A stretch of DNA of 64,000 nucleotides from Psychroserpens sp. Hel_I_66 (GTDB taxonomy: Bacteria; Bacteroidota; Bacteroidia; Flavobacteriales; Flavobacteriaceae). The position numbers and the translations under genes were made by a program. Positions 43,592-52,892 of this stretch are shown in pieces (positions within the stretch are counted from its first letter, which is position 1; each line of letters begins with the position of its first letter). The notes under the pieces are model-generated. The model did no database searches. It was not told where the DNA came from and saw only the letters and a program-made list of their open reading frames with translations. The stretch covers positions 2,996,501 to 3,060,500 of the forward strand of contig NZ_JUGU01000001.1 of the NCBI RefSeq assembly GCF_000799465.1, read 5' to 3'.

Positions 43592-44659
43592 ATGCAACTG
43601 TACAATAACTTAAGTGCTAAAGAAAGAGCAGATCTTATTGAGCAAGCGGGTAAAGAACGCTTAACAATCTCTTTCTATAAGTACGCCAAAATTGGCAATA
43701 CCGAAATTTTTAGAAACCATTTATTTTTAGCTTGGGACCAATTAGAAGTCCTCGGTAGAATCTATGTCGCTCACGAGGGCATTAATGCTCAATTATCTAT
43801 TCCTGCGGAAAATTTTGAATCTTTCAAAAACCATTTAGACACAATAACATTTTTGGAACATGTAAGATTGAACATTGCTATTGAGCATGATAATTTTGCG
43901 TTTTTGAAATTAAAGGTGAAAGTGCGCCAAAAAATTGTGGCAGACGGATTAAATGACAATACGTTTGATGTGACCAATAAGGGAGTGCATGTTGATGCAG
44001 AAAAATTTAATGAATTAATAGACGATCCCAATACTGTTTTGGTTGATATGAGAAACCATTATGAAAGTGAGATTGGTCATTTTAAAAATGCAATTACGCC
44101 AGATGTGGACACCTTTAGAGAATCTTTAGATCTAATTGAGGAGGATTTGAAAGACCATAAAGAAGATAAAAATCTGGTCATGTATTGTACAGGAGGCATT
44201 CGTTGCGAAAAAGCTAGTGCATACTACAAACACAAAGGTTTTAAAAACGTATTTCAATTAGAAGGCGGAATTATAAACTACGTGAGACAAATAGAATCCA
44301 ATAAACTGGAAAACAAATTCATTGGTAAAAATTTCGTGTTTGATGAGCGTCGATCAGAGCGCATTAGTGATGATGTTATAGCAAATTGCCATCAATGCGG
44401 TAAGCCAGCAGATTTGCACACCAACTGTGCTAACGAGGCCTGCCATTTGTTATTTATACAATGTGAAGATTGCAAAGCCCAAATGGAAAACTGCTGCTCA
44501 ACCAATTGTATGGAAATAAACAGATTGCCTTTTGAAGAGCAAAAAGCACTGCGCAAAGGTCAGGGAAATAGCAACGATATCTTTAAAAAAGGAAGAGCAG
44601 ACCATTTACCTTTCAAGAAGGATTTAAGAAATATTTTTGATACCTTCAGCAAAACATGA
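43592..44659 (+). CDS. trhO: tRNA uridine(34) hydroxylase (rhodanese-related)
   Basis: 355 residues of the YceA/TrhO family, which hydroxylates U34 in the tRNA anticodon. N-terminal ferredoxin-like domain (LFLAWDQLEVLGRIYVAHEG, in part; GINAQLSIP), central rhodanese domain with active-site MYCTGGIRCEKASAYYKHKG (Cys in YCTGGIRC) and a C-terminal cysteine-rich extension (CHQCGKPADLHTNCANEACH and further CxxC pairs) that could bind zinc. Transcribed from a promoter abutting the heptamer arrays; the radical SAM gene follows after 3 bases. Confidence 0.93.
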   Translation: MQLYNNLSAKERADLIEQAGKERLTISFYKYAKIGNTEIFRNHLFLAWDQLEVLGRIYVAHEGINAQLSIPAENFESFKNHLDTITFLEHVRLNIAIEHDNFAFLKLKVKVRQKIVADGLNDNTFDVTNKGVHVDAEKFNELIDDPNTVLVDMRNHYESEIGHFKNAITPDVDTFRESLDLIEEDLKDHKEDKNLVMYCTGGIRCEKASAYYKHKGFKNVFQLEGGIINYVRQIESNKLENKFIGKNFVFDERRSERISDDVIANCHQCGKPADLHTNCANEACHLLFIQCEDCKAQMENCCSTNCMEINRLPFEEQKALRKGQGNSNDIFKKGRADHLPFKKDLRNIFDTFSKT

Positions 44660-44662
44660 TAA

Positions 44663-45667
44663 ATGAATATCTATAAACTTTTACAGCTTAATAGAAAGAT
44701 TAAAAGTCATAGAATTAAATTTCTTGGTCTATACCTTTTGCATAAATTTAATAAAAGGTATTTAGCGGTAAATCTAGATCCCGTCATGGCATGTAATTTA
44801 CGCTGTAAAATGTGTTATTTTACAGATGAGGATTATGTAAAAACACTCAAAGGCCAATTTAAGGATGACGAGTTGGAATTGGTTGCGAAATCTATTTTTA
44901 AACGCGCTTTAAAGTTGCAAATAGGTTGCGGTACAGAACCTACGCTATATAAAAATTTAGTTAGAATTGTGGAATTGGGCAAAGCGTACAAAGTACCTTA
45001 TATCTCCATAACTACCAATGCCAATCTGCTTTCCGAAGAAAAAATAGAAGCATTATTAAGAGCTGGACTTAATGAATTTACCATATCTCTTCACGGTGTA
45101 ACTAAAGAAAGTTATGAGAATTTCATGAAAAAAGCCAGTTATGAAAAGTTTCAGAACGCGTTTAAGGCTTTTGCAAAATTAAAATCGAAGTATGATTTCA
45201 AGGTTAGGATAAATTACACATTCAATAAAGATAATTTTTACGAGCTAAAGGATTTTTTCAATCATTTTAACGCCAATAGTTTTGATATTTTGCAAATAAG
45301 ACCTATTCAAAAAATAGGAAACACAGAGTATAATGATTTTGATATCTCCACTTTAAAAGAGGATTATCCTGCGTTGATAGAATCGATTAGAAATAATTGT
45401 AAAGACCACAAAATAACGCTTTTAGCTCCAAATACGCTGTCAGTTTTAGAGGGTAAAAACCAGTCGAGTTTCATTTTTGATTATACGTTTTGTTACATTT
45501 CCCCGAACAAATTCTGGAAAGACGGATTTAACTGGAAAGAAGAGAGCTTCAATCAATACTCAAACAAAATAGGGTGGAGTCAAATGCTGTTTTCTAACGT
45601 CTTTAAAACAAAAACCGAGTTAAAAACCCTATCCAATAGATTGAACTACGAGATAGAGTTTAATTGA
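44663..45667 (+). CDS. Radical SAM protein
   Basis: 334 residues. The cluster motif is CNLRCKMC (CX3CX2C) in LDPVMACNLRCKMCYFTDED. The partial TIM barrel continues with TEPTLYKNLVRIVELG, ITTNANLLSEE and NEFTISLHGVTKESYENF. It lacks a clear C-terminal SPASM cluster; a single late Cys (FCYI) is present. Resembles Bacteroidota radical SAM/heme-type or glycan-locus proteins; substrate unknown. Only 3 bases after trhO, so probably cotranscribed. Confidence 0.88.
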   Translation: MNIYKLLQLNRKIKSHRIKFLGLYLLHKFNKRYLAVNLDPVMACNLRCKMCYFTDEDYVKTLKGQFKDDELELVAKSIFKRALKLQIGCGTEPTLYKNLVRIVELGKAYKVPYISITTNANLLSEEKIEALLRAGLNEFTISLHGVTKESYENFMKKASYEKFQNAFKAFAKLKSKYDFKVRINYTFNKDNFYELKDFFNHFNANSFDILQIRPIQKIGNTEYNDFDISTLKEDYPALIESIRNNCKDHKITLLAPNTLSVLEGKNQSSFIFDYTFCYISPNKFWKDGFNWKEESFNQYSNKIGWSQMLFSNVFKTKTELKTLSNRLNYEIEFN

Positions 45668-45670
45668 TTT

Positions 45671-47071
45671 TTAGTTTTTAACAAGTTTTATTGTTTTTGT
45701 CTCTTTGGTATCACTTTCTAACCTTAAAAAGTACATTCCGTTAGATAAATTTGAGAGGTTTAAAGTTTTTATATCTTCGGAAACTTGCTGTTCCAAGAAA
45801 ACAGTCTTCCCGAGAATATCTATCACTTCAGCTTTAATAATTCTCTTTTTGGATGAAATATTGAGCACCTCATTAAACGGGTTTGGATAGACCGAAGTCG
45901 TTTCGAAATCCTGTTCGTCAACATTAAGTGCCTCTCCTACGTTAAACGTATGCGTGACCGTTTCTCCAGCATAAGTTGCGACCCATTTCCATTCTCCTTC
46001 AACATTAGGGAAAGCATTCCATCGCCACCAAGATGCATAGTAATCATCTGTAAGATCAAAATTGAAGTTAAATAAATCGGTGTCATCTGGTTTCACAATT
46101 CTAAGATTAACACTCGTACCTGCTTCTTGATCCCTTAAAAATATCGTAAAAAACACTTCGTCTCCAACATCAAATTGATTGCTTTCATTAGAAGTTTCAG
46201 TAGTTGGACATGCAGGGAATATTGGATCTGCTGTATGTGTCAAAGCTGCATTTATTCCAGGATTATTGTAAGGTCTTTGCGATTGCCACCAAGAATCTGG
46301 ATTTAAATTATTGCAACCACCATCATAAGGGTCTACCAGTTGAGAAAATGTATTGTCTGTATAAATTTCGAAATGTAAGTGAGGTCCTGTAGATACACCA
46401 GAGCTTCCTACAATACCCAAATATTCGCCCTCAAAAACCATGTCACCAACACTTTTTGTTGTTGGAGAACCATCTTTCATGTGGCCATAAAGGGCAATAC
46501 TGCCATCGGTATGCTGTACGTAAACTGCATTCCAAGGAGTTGTTGTGTCAAAAGAACAGCTGCGGTCAAAATTCCCATCACTTTTAAAAATGATCTGTCC
46601 AGCTGCTGCAGCAATGATTTCAACTTCATCATTATCCATCATTTTCCAGCCAAATGGCCATGTAAACATATCTATGCCTTGATGGTTATAACCATCATTG
46701 GTGTCGTAAGAACGAGCGCCACAATTATAATCTGTTAGTTGGTTGGGAAAAGAGGAGTTGTGGTCAACATAGCCCGAAATTCCATAAACGTCATTATATT
46801 CTAGTCCGTCGGCTTTTTTGAGAGGCCAAACAAATAGTGGATGGTTTCCTCTTCGAGTTTCAGAAAATGATAACCTGTTCTGTCGTCTTAAGTCTTCAAT
46901 ACTGGTTTGTAAATTTTCAAAAATGTTACTTCTTTGTTGGTGAGTCAAACAAGGAGATTTTTCTGGATTAAATTTAAATTCTCCACCTCCAACTTTTACA
47001 TTTGGAGTTTGGGCTAAGCAAATTTCAATTAAAAATAATGCGATAGCCAATAGCGTAATTTTTGTTTTCAT
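45671..47071 (-). CDS. Secreted M23 metallopeptidase with T9SS type A sorting domain
   Basis: 466 residues: signal peptide (KITLLAIALFLIEICLAQ), M23/LytM domain with intact zinc ligands (HQGIDMF and LHFEIY in GPHLHFEIY; LYGHMKDG between), a beta-sandwich region (residues 285-380) and a C-terminal T9SS sorting domain (SVYPNPFNEVLNIS, NGMYFLRLESD, KTIKLVKN). It would cut peptide cross-bridges outside the cell, for example in prey or competitor walls. Exported through the SprE-dependent system. Convergent with the radical SAM gene (3-base gap). Confidence 0.93.
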   Translation of the reverse strand: MKTKITLLAIALFLIEICLAQTPNVKVGGGEFKFNPEKSPCLTHQQRSNIFENLQTSIEDLRRQNRLSFSETRRGNHPLFVWPLKKADGLEYNDVYGISGYVDHNSSFPNQLTDYNCGARSYDTNDGYNHQGIDMFTWPFGWKMMDNDEVEIIAAAAGQIIFKSDGNFDRSCSFDTTTPWNAVYVQHTDGSIALYGHMKDGSPTTKSVGDMVFEGEYLGIVGSSGVSTGPHLHFEIYTDNTFSQLVDPYDGGCNNLNPDSWWQSQRPYNNPGINAALTHTADPIFPACPTTETSNESNQFDVGDEVFFTIFLRDQEAGTSVNLRIVKPDDTDLFNFNFDLTDDYYASWWRWNAFPNVEGEWKWVATYAGETVTHTFNVGEALNVDEQDFETTSVYPNPFNEVLNISSKKRIIKAEVIDILGKTVFLEQQVSEDIKTLNLSNLSNGMYFLRLESDTKETKTIKLVKN

Positions 47072-47259
47072 AGTAAATGAGTTTTAAGATTATATTAAAA
47101 CATCGAATAGAAATAAAAATGTGAGCAAAATTTTTATAACAGTTTAAATTCAAGTAAGTTATGAGCGGTATAAAATTTTTAATATAACAAGATTATAGCG
47201 CTTTACTTTTATGAATAAATAATCTTATCTTTACATTTCAAAAGAAACATTAATCGCCA

Positions 47260-47285
47260 TTTGGTAACGTGTTCACGTTATCAAA
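47260..47285 (+). promoter_or_regulatory. Long palindrome in the ricT leader
   Basis: TTTGGTAACGTG-TT-CACGTTATCAAA: 12-base arms with one mismatch that becomes a G-U pair in plus-strand RNA. It ends 16 bases before the ricT ATG and lies downstream of a near-consensus -7 box (TATCTTTA, 47225-47232). Could be a repressor operator or an RNA hairpin controlling ribosome access. Confidence 0.55.
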
Positions 47286-47301
47286 TTATATATAAAATTT
47301 C

Positions 47302-48480
47302 ATGAGTTGTAAAAGTTGCTCAACTGGAGAGGGAGGACAACCAAAAGGATGCAAAAACAATGGTACCTGTGGCACAGATAGCTGCAATAAACTTACTGTT
47401 TTTGATTGGTTGGCCAACATGTCGTTACCACAAGGTGAAGAACCTTTTATAGGTGTTGAAGTTCGTTTTAAAAACGGGCGAAAACAATACTACAAAAATA
47501 CAGAAAATTTAACCCTTAGCATTGGAGATATTGTAGCTACTCAAGCACAATCTGGCCATGATATTGGTATGGTTACACTTACTGGAGAATTGGTAAGAGT
47601 ACAAATGAAGCGTAAAAAAATTAAGATTGATGATGAAGAAAATGTCTTAAAGATTTACCGTAAAGCTAGCCAAAAGGATATCGATATCTGGTCTGAGGCA
47701 AGAGATAAAGAAGAGCCAATGAAAGTCAAGGCAAGACAGTTTGCTATTGATTTAAAGCTTAAAATGAAAATCTCAGATATAGAATATCAAGGAGACGCAA
47801 GCAAAGCCACATTTTATTATACTGCGGAAGAACGGGTAGATTTTAGAGAGCTTATCAAGTTATTTGCAAGAGAGTTTAGAACTCGAATCGAGATGAAACA
47901 AGTTGGTTTTCGTCAAGAAGCAGCGCGTCTTGGAGGTATTGGCTCCTGCGGAAGGGAGCTATGTTGCTCCACATGGCTAACAGATTTTAGATCTGTAAGC
48001 ACATCTGCTGCTCGCTACCAACAATTATCTCTTAATCCTTTAAAACTTGCTGGACAGTGCGGAAAGCTAAAATGCTGTTTAAATTATGAGTTAGATGCCT
48101 ATTTAGATGCATTAAAAGCATTTCCAAAAACAGATGTAAAACTTTTTACTGAAAAAGGAAAAGCTGTGTGCCAAAAAACAGACATATTTAAAGGTCATAT
48201 GTGGTATGCCTACGAAGGAGAATGGATGAATTGGCACGTATTAACTACAGAACAAGCTAACGAAATTATTGATAAAAATAAGAAGAGAGAAAAAGTTGCA
48301 AGTCTTGAAGAATACGCATCCCAGCTCATACAAGATACTAAAACAGAGTTTGAAAACGTTGTTGGTCAAGATAGTTTAACACGTTTCGATGGTCCAAAAC
48401 GTAAAAAGAAACGTAGAAATAATAAAGGCAAGCAAAGACAGCGTACAAAAAAACCAAACAGTAGTAATGCAAAAAAATAA
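47302..48480 (+). CDS. ricT: PSP1 domain protein, RicT-like
   Basis: 392 residues. Cysteine-rich N-terminus (SCKSCSTGEG, GTCGTDSC), then the PSP1 domain (VEVRFKNGRKQYYKN, GDIVATQAQSGHDIGMVTLTGEL, FRELIKLFAREFRTRIEMKQVGFR in part; LGGIGSCGRELCCSTWL; GQCGKLKCCLNYEL) whose cysteines bind an Fe-S cluster in the Ric (YmcA-YlbF-YaaT) complex of Bacillus. A basic C-terminal tail (KRKKKRRNNKGKQRQRTKK) suggests nucleic-acid contact. Precedes gldH with a 14-base overlap, the standard flavobacterial order. Confidence 0.9.
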   Translation: MSCKSCSTGEGGQPKGCKNNGTCGTDSCNKLTVFDWLANMSLPQGEEPFIGVEVRFKNGRKQYYKNTENLTLSIGDIVATQAQSGHDIGMVTLTGELVRVQMKRKKIKIDDEENVLKIYRKASQKDIDIWSEARDKEEPMKVKARQFAIDLKLKMKISDIEYQGDASKATFYYTAEERVDFRELIKLFAREFRTRIEMKQVGFRQEAARLGGIGSCGRELCCSTWLTDFRSVSTSAARYQQLSLNPLKLAGQCGKLKCCLNYELDAYLDALKAFPKTDVKLFTEKGKAVCQKTDIFKGHMWYAYEGEWMNWHVLTTEQANEIIDKNKKREKVASLEEYASQLIQDTKTEFENVVGQDSLTRFDGPKRKKKRRNNKGKQRQRTKKPNSSNAKK

Positions 48481-48970
48481 GTATGGGTTCATTGGTTTGA
48501 TGGTTATATTAAGTTTGGCATCATGTGATTCTAATCGTGTTTTTGATGAGTATAAATCTGTACCAGATGAGTGGGATAAAGACAATAAAATTGAATTCAA
48601 GGTAACACCTCCAGATACAACAAAAGCTTACAATCTATTCGTAAACCTTAGAAACACAGAAGATTTTAAATACAGTAATTTGTTTTTAATTGCAGAGCTC
48701 AATTACCCAAACGGTAAAACAATAAAAGATACATTAGAATATAAAATGGCAAATCCAGATGGTACTTTTTTAGGTGATGGATTTACAGATATCAAAGAAA
48801 ATAAGCTGTGGTACAAAGGGTATAAAGAACCATTTGTATTTGAAGAAAAAGGAGAATACACCATTTATTTACAACATGCCATGAGGCAAAACGGAAGTGT
48901 CGATGGCATTGACAAATTAGAAGGCATCACAGATGTCGGTTTTAGAATAGAGCATTCGCAAACAAATTGA
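48467..48970 (+). CDS. gldH: Gliding motility lipoprotein GldH
   Basis: 167 residues from ATG 48467, which gives a compact lipoprotein signal (NKYGFIGLMVILSLASC, lipobox LASC). The longer frame start at 48389 would add 26 residues before the signal, so it is rejected. Beta-rich mature domain (YNLFVNLRNTEDFKYSNLFL, YTIYLQHAMRQNGSVDGIDK) matches GldH, needed in relatives for gliding and chitin use. Overlaps ricT by 14 bases; PBP1A follows immediately. Confidence 0.92.
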   Translation: MQKNKYGFIGLMVILSLASCDSNRVFDEYKSVPDEWDKDNKIEFKVTPPDTTKAYNLFVNLRNTEDFKYSNLFLIAELNYPNGKTIKDTLEYKMANPDGTFLGDGFTDIKENKLWYKGYKEPFVFEEKGEYTIYLQHAMRQNGSVDGIDKLEGITDVGFRIEHSQTN

Positions 48971-48972
48971 TT

Positions 48973-51330
48973 ATGGCAAAAAAAACTGTAGCAAAGAAAA
49001 AATCCACAAAAAATAGCGCTCAAGATTTTTCAAAATATATAAGACGATTCTGGATCCTATTTGCAGGAGGCGTTTTCGCATTTTTCTTTATGTTTCTATT
49101 GGCTTCTTGGGGACTTTTAGGAGAAATGCCAGATCACACCATTCTAGAAAATCCAAAAACATTTTTGGCAACAGAGATCATTTCTTCAGATGATAAAACA
49201 TTAGGTAAATTTTATTTAGATGATAATAGAACACCTGTAGATTACGAAGAATTGCCAAAAGAATTGGTTGACGCTTTAGTCGCGACCGAAGATATAAGAC
49301 ACTATGACCACTCAGGTATAGATTTTAGAGGAACCCTTAGAGCCATTGTTAAAATGGGAAGCGGTGGAGGAGCCAGTACCATTTCCCAGCAATTGGCGAA
49401 ACAGCTGTTTACAAAACAAGTGTCTTCAAATAAATTTCAACGTCTATTCCAAAAAGTTAGAGAATGGGTCATTGCTATCCGTTTAGAACGTCAATACACT
49501 AAAGAGGAAATCATAGCAATGTATTTTAATATTTATGACTTCGGAAATAATGCCGATGGAATAAGAAGCGCATCCCGTATTTACTTTGGGAAAGAACCAA
49601 AAGATTTAGATCTAAAAGAATCTGCAATGCTCGTTGGGATGTTCAAAAACTCATCGTTGTACAACCCAAGACCACATCGTAATCCTGAAGGTGTAAAGAA
49701 TAGAAGAAATGTAGTTTTGGCACAAATGTATAAGTACGAGTACATTTCCGAAGTAAAAAAAGATAGTCTTCAAAAAACAGAACTCGATTTGAATTATTCG
49801 CCTGAATCCCATCGAGAAGGGACTGCAACTTATTTTAGAGCGTATCTTGATAAGTTCATGAAAGATTGGATTAGAGACAACCCAAAGCCAGATGGTGAAC
49901 GTTTTAATCTCTATAACGACGGACTAAAAATCTACACCACGATAGATTCTAGAATGCAGCAGTACGCAGAAGATGCTGTAGGTCGACATATGCCAAGATT
50001 ACAAGCAGAATTTGATAACCAAAATACTCCAGATAGAAATAAAACAGCACCTTTTTTAGAACTTGATGAGAAGGAAATAGAAAGCTTGATGAATACAGGA
50101 ATGAGACGTTCTGAGCGTTGGAGAATTTTAAAGGCTCAAGGCAAATCTGAAAAAGAAATCATAGCATCTTTTCAAAAGCCTACGCAAATGGAAGTTTTTG
50201 CTTGGAGAAACGGTAAGCCAACAGAGATTGACACCATCATGAAACCTATAGACTCCATGCGTTATTATAAGTCATTCCTTCAACCAGGAATGATGTCTAT
50301 GGATCCTCAAACAGGTCATGTCAAAGCCTGGGTTGGTGGTATGAATTATAGACATTTTCAATACGATCACGTAAAACAAGGTAAACGTCAAGTAGGTTCT
50401 ACATTTAAACCTTTTGTTTATGCAACAGCAATTGACCAATTACATTTATCGCCTTGTGATACGATCCCGAGACAACAAATTACAATAGAAGCTAATAAAT
50501 TTGGAAACCCATTACCTTGGACAGCCAAAAACTCAGATGGTCGTTACGATGGTTTTTTAACCTTAAAAAAGGCACTGGCAGAATCTGTAAACACCGCAAC
50601 TGCACGTTTAATGGATAAAGTTGGGCCAGAACCAGTTGTGGACATGGCGCATAATTTGGGGATAGATTCAGATATACCAGCAGTACCAGCAATTGCATTG
50701 GGTACTCCAGATATTAGTGTTTATGAAATGGTAGCAGCCTACGCCACATTTGCAAATAAGGGGGTTTACAACAAACCAGTAATGGTGACACGTATAGAGG
50801 ATAAAAACGGAACCGTGTTATTTCAATTTACGCCTGAAACAAAAGATGTGCTCAGCGCAGAAGTGGCCTATACTACGGTTAATTTGATGCAAGGTGTTGT
50901 AGAGGCAGGATCAGGAGCAAGATTAACAAGAACTTGGGGAGCAGATCAAGGTGTTTATAAAGAGATTATGACAGGTTATCCTTATGAACTTACAAACCCT
51001 ATTGCGGGTAAAACAGGTACGACACAAAACCAAAGTGATGGTTGGTTTATGGGTATGGTACCTAACCTTGTAACAGGAGTTTGGGTTGGTGCAGAAGATA
51101 GAGCAGCACACTTTAAATCGATAACTTACGGTCAAGGAGCCTCAATGGCATTGCCAATTTGGGGATTATATATGAAAGCGTGTTATGCAGATGAGGAGTT
51201 GGGGATTTCAAAAGAGAATTTTGAAAAACCAGAAAATCTATCTATAGAAGTAGATTGTAGTAAATGGGAAGGTAATGGAAACGATGACGCAGATCCAGAT
51301 GATGATTTAGATGGTGTTATTGATTTTTAA
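48973..51330 (+). CDS. Class A penicillin-binding protein 1A
   Basis: 785 residues. Basic N-terminus, membrane helix (about 25-48), GT51 transglycosylase (ALVATEDIRHYDHSGIDFRG with the catalytic Glu; GGGASTISQQLAKQLF) and transpeptidase with SxxK (GSTFKPF, Ser476/Lys479), SVN in AESVNTATARL and KTGTT (Lys680). A flexible acidic tail (DDADPDDDLDGVIDF) ends it. Builds and cross-links peptidoglycan. ATG 48973 is preferred to TTG 48967 because it follows the gldH stop directly and keeps MAKKTVAKKK. Confidence 0.95.
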   Translation: MAKKTVAKKKSTKNSAQDFSKYIRRFWILFAGGVFAFFFMFLLASWGLLGEMPDHTILENPKTFLATEIISSDDKTLGKFYLDDNRTPVDYEELPKELVDALVATEDIRHYDHSGIDFRGTLRAIVKMGSGGGASTISQQLAKQLFTKQVSSNKFQRLFQKVREWVIAIRLERQYTKEEIIAMYFNIYDFGNNADGIRSASRIYFGKEPKDLDLKESAMLVGMFKNSSLYNPRPHRNPEGVKNRRNVVLAQMYKYEYISEVKKDSLQKTELDLNYSPESHREGTATYFRAYLDKFMKDWIRDNPKPDGERFNLYNDGLKIYTTIDSRMQQYAEDAVGRHMPRLQAEFDNQNTPDRNKTAPFLELDEKEIESLMNTGMRRSERWRILKAQGKSEKEIIASFQKPTQMEVFAWRNGKPTEIDTIMKPIDSMRYYKSFLQPGMMSMDPQTGHVKAWVGGMNYRHFQYDHVKQGKRQVGSTFKPFVYATAIDQLHLSPCDTIPRQQITIEANKFGNPLPWTAKNSDGRYDGFLTLKKALAESVNTATARLMDKVGPEPVVDMAHNLGIDSDIPAVPAIALGTPDISVYEMVAAYATFANKGVYNKPVMVTRIEDKNGTVLFQFTPETKDVLSAEVAYTTVNLMQGVVEAGSGARLTRTWGADQGVYKEIMTGYPYELTNPIAGKTGTTQNQSDGWFMGMVPNLVTGVWVGAEDRAAHFKSITYGQGASMALPIWGLYMKACYADEELGISKENFEKPENLSIEVDCSKWEGNGNDDADPDDDLDGVIDF

Positions 51331-51331
51331 C

Positions 51332-51354
51332 ACATTCCTGCGCAGGTGTGAATC
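51332..51354. repeat. REP-like element
   Basis: ACATTCCTGCGCAGGTGTGAATC: palindromic core CCTGCGCAGG with the AATCTC tail of the family. Lies directly after the PBP1A stop. Confidence 0.5.
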
Positions 51355-51420
51355 TCGTGGTCGGAATTTTAAGACATCATGAAAGCCATATAAATATTTA
51401 TTTTTCTTCGGAAAAATATA

Positions 51421-51450
51421 AAGCCATTCCGTTTTTGAATGGCTTTTTTA
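51421..51450 (+). terminator. Rho-independent terminator
   Basis: AAGCCATTC / GAATGGCTT, 9-bp stem, 7-base loop, T7 tail. Ends the ricT-gldH-PBP1A transcript. An exact TTCTTCGGAA word lies just upstream (51404). Confidence 0.85.
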
Positions 51451-51483
51451 TTTCGTAAATTTCCGTAGCTAAAAACAAATAAA

Positions 51484-52185
51484 ATGATCAGTAAAAAAGT
51501 AGCGAATGTTCAAGAAGCTCTTGATGGAGTGGCAGATGATATGACCTTTATGTTGGGAGGTTTCGGGCTTTCGGGTATTCCTGAAAACGCCATTGCAGAA
51601 CTTGTAAAACGAAACGTAAAAAACGTCACGTGTATTTCTAATAACGCAGGAGTTGACGATTTTGGTTTAGGCTTATTGCTTCAGAAAAAACAAATCAAAA
51701 AAATGATTTCCTCTTATGTGGGCGAAAACGATGAGTTTGAACGACAAATGCTGTCTGGCGAGTTGGATGTCGAGTTAATCCCGCAGGGAACTTTAGCAGA
51801 GCGTTGCAGAGCAGCACAAGCAGGATTTCCAGCATTTTATACACCTGCTGGATATGGAACCGAAGTTGCAGAAGGTAAAGAAACCAGAGAATTTGATGGT
51901 AAAATGTATGTCTTGGAACATGCATTTAAAGCAGATTTTGCATTCGTAAAAGCCTGGAAAGGGGACGCAGCAGGAAACTTAATATTTAAAGGAACTGCCA
52001 GAAACTTTAATCCTAATATGTGTGGCGCAGCAACAATAACGGTAGCTGAGGTTGAAGAATTAGTGCCAGTTGGTGCATTAGACCCTAATCAAATTCATGT
52101 TCCTGGTATTTTTGTGAAACGTATTTTTCAAGGTGAAACATATGAAAAGAGAATAGAACAGCGAACAGTTAGACAAAGAGGTTAA
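51484..52185 (+). CDS. scoA: 3-oxoacid CoA-transferase subunit A
   Basis: 233 residues. [17 protein letters not shown] and [15 protein letters not shown] are conserved in the A subunit of acetoacetyl/succinyl-CoA transferases; [15 protein letters not shown] segment ([20 protein letters not shown]) and [12 protein letters not shown] follow. With subunit B it moves CoA between succinate and acetoacetate in ketone or ketogenic amino acid use. A near-consensus TAAATTTC lies about 25 bases upstream. B follows after 2 bases. Confidence 0.93.
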   Translation: MISKKVANVQEALDGVADDMTFMLGGFGLSGIPENAIAELVKRNVKNVTCISNNAGVDDFGLGLLLQKKQIKKMISSYVGENDEFERQMLSGELDVELIPQGTLAERCRAAQAGFPAFYTPAGYGTEVAEGKETREFDGKMYVLEHAFKADFAFVKAWKGDAAGNLIFKGTARNFNPNMCGAATITVAEVEELVPVGALDPNQIHVPGIFVKRIFQGETYEKRIEQRTVRQRG

Positions 52186-52187
52186 TT

Positions 52188-52841
52188 ATGTTAGATAAAA
52201 ACGGAATCGCAAAACGAATTGCAAAAGAAGTACAAGACGGTTATTACGTAAATCTTGGAATAGGTATTCCAACCCTAGTTGCAAATTATGTAAGAGACGA
52301 TATAGAAGTAGAATTTCAAAGTGAAAATGGAGTGCTTGGTATGGGTCCTTTTCCTTTTGAAGGTGAAGAAGATGCAGATATTATTAATGCTGGTAAACAA
52401 ACCATTACTACATTACCAGGAGCAAGTTTTTTTGACTCAGCAACGAGTTTCTCGATGATTCGTGGTCAGCATGTTGATTTAACGATTCTTGGTGCTATGG
52501 AAGTCTCTGAAGAAGGAGACATCGCCAACTGGAAAATACCGGGTAAAATGGTAAAAGGAATGGGTGGCGCAATGGATCTAGTTGCCAGTGCAGAAAACAT
52601 TATTGTTGCTATGATGCACACAAATAGAGCAGGAGAATCAAAATTATTAAAGCGATGTTCACTGCCATTAACAGGTGTTGCATGCGTTAAAAAGATTGTA
52701 ACGAATCTTGCGGTTTTAGAAGTAACACCAAAAGGTTTTAAACTTTTAGAGCGCGCTCCGGGAGTTTCGGTAGAGGAGATTAACAATGCTACGGAAGGAA
52801 CTTTGATTATAGAAGGTGATATTCCAGAAATGGATGTTTAG
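52188..52841 (+). CDS. scoB: 3-oxoacid CoA-transferase subunit B
   Basis: 217 residues. The catalytic glutamate lies in FQSENGVLGMGPFP, the hallmark SENG segment; GIGIPTLVANYV, MVKGMGGAMDLV and PLTGVACVKKIVT are also conserved. Forms the heteromeric enzyme with subunit A, encoded 2 bases upstream. A good terminator follows. Confidence 0.94.
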   Translation: MLDKNGIAKRIAKEVQDGYYVNLGIGIPTLVANYVRDDIEVEFQSENGVLGMGPFPFEGEEDADIINAGKQTITTLPGASFFDSATSFSMIRGQHVDLTILGAMEVSEEGDIANWKIPGKMVKGMGGAMDLVASAENIIVAMMHTNRAGESKLLKRCSLPLTGVACVKKIVTNLAVLEVTPKGFKLLERAPGVSVEEINNATEGTLIIEGDIPEMDV

Positions 52842-52866
52842 GCATTAGTCTTCAAATTTTTAATTG

Positions 52867-52892
52867 AGCCACTTTTAGAGTGGCTTTTTTTT
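52867..52892 (+). terminator. Rho-independent terminator
   Basis: AGCCACT / AGTGGCT stem, short loop, T8 tail, 25 bases after the CoA-transferase stop. Confidence 0.85.

Noticed and set aside
48389..48466. Longer GldH start
   Set aside because: It would place 26 residues before the lipoprotein signal and extend the overlap with ricT; ATG 48467 gives a standard lipoprotein.
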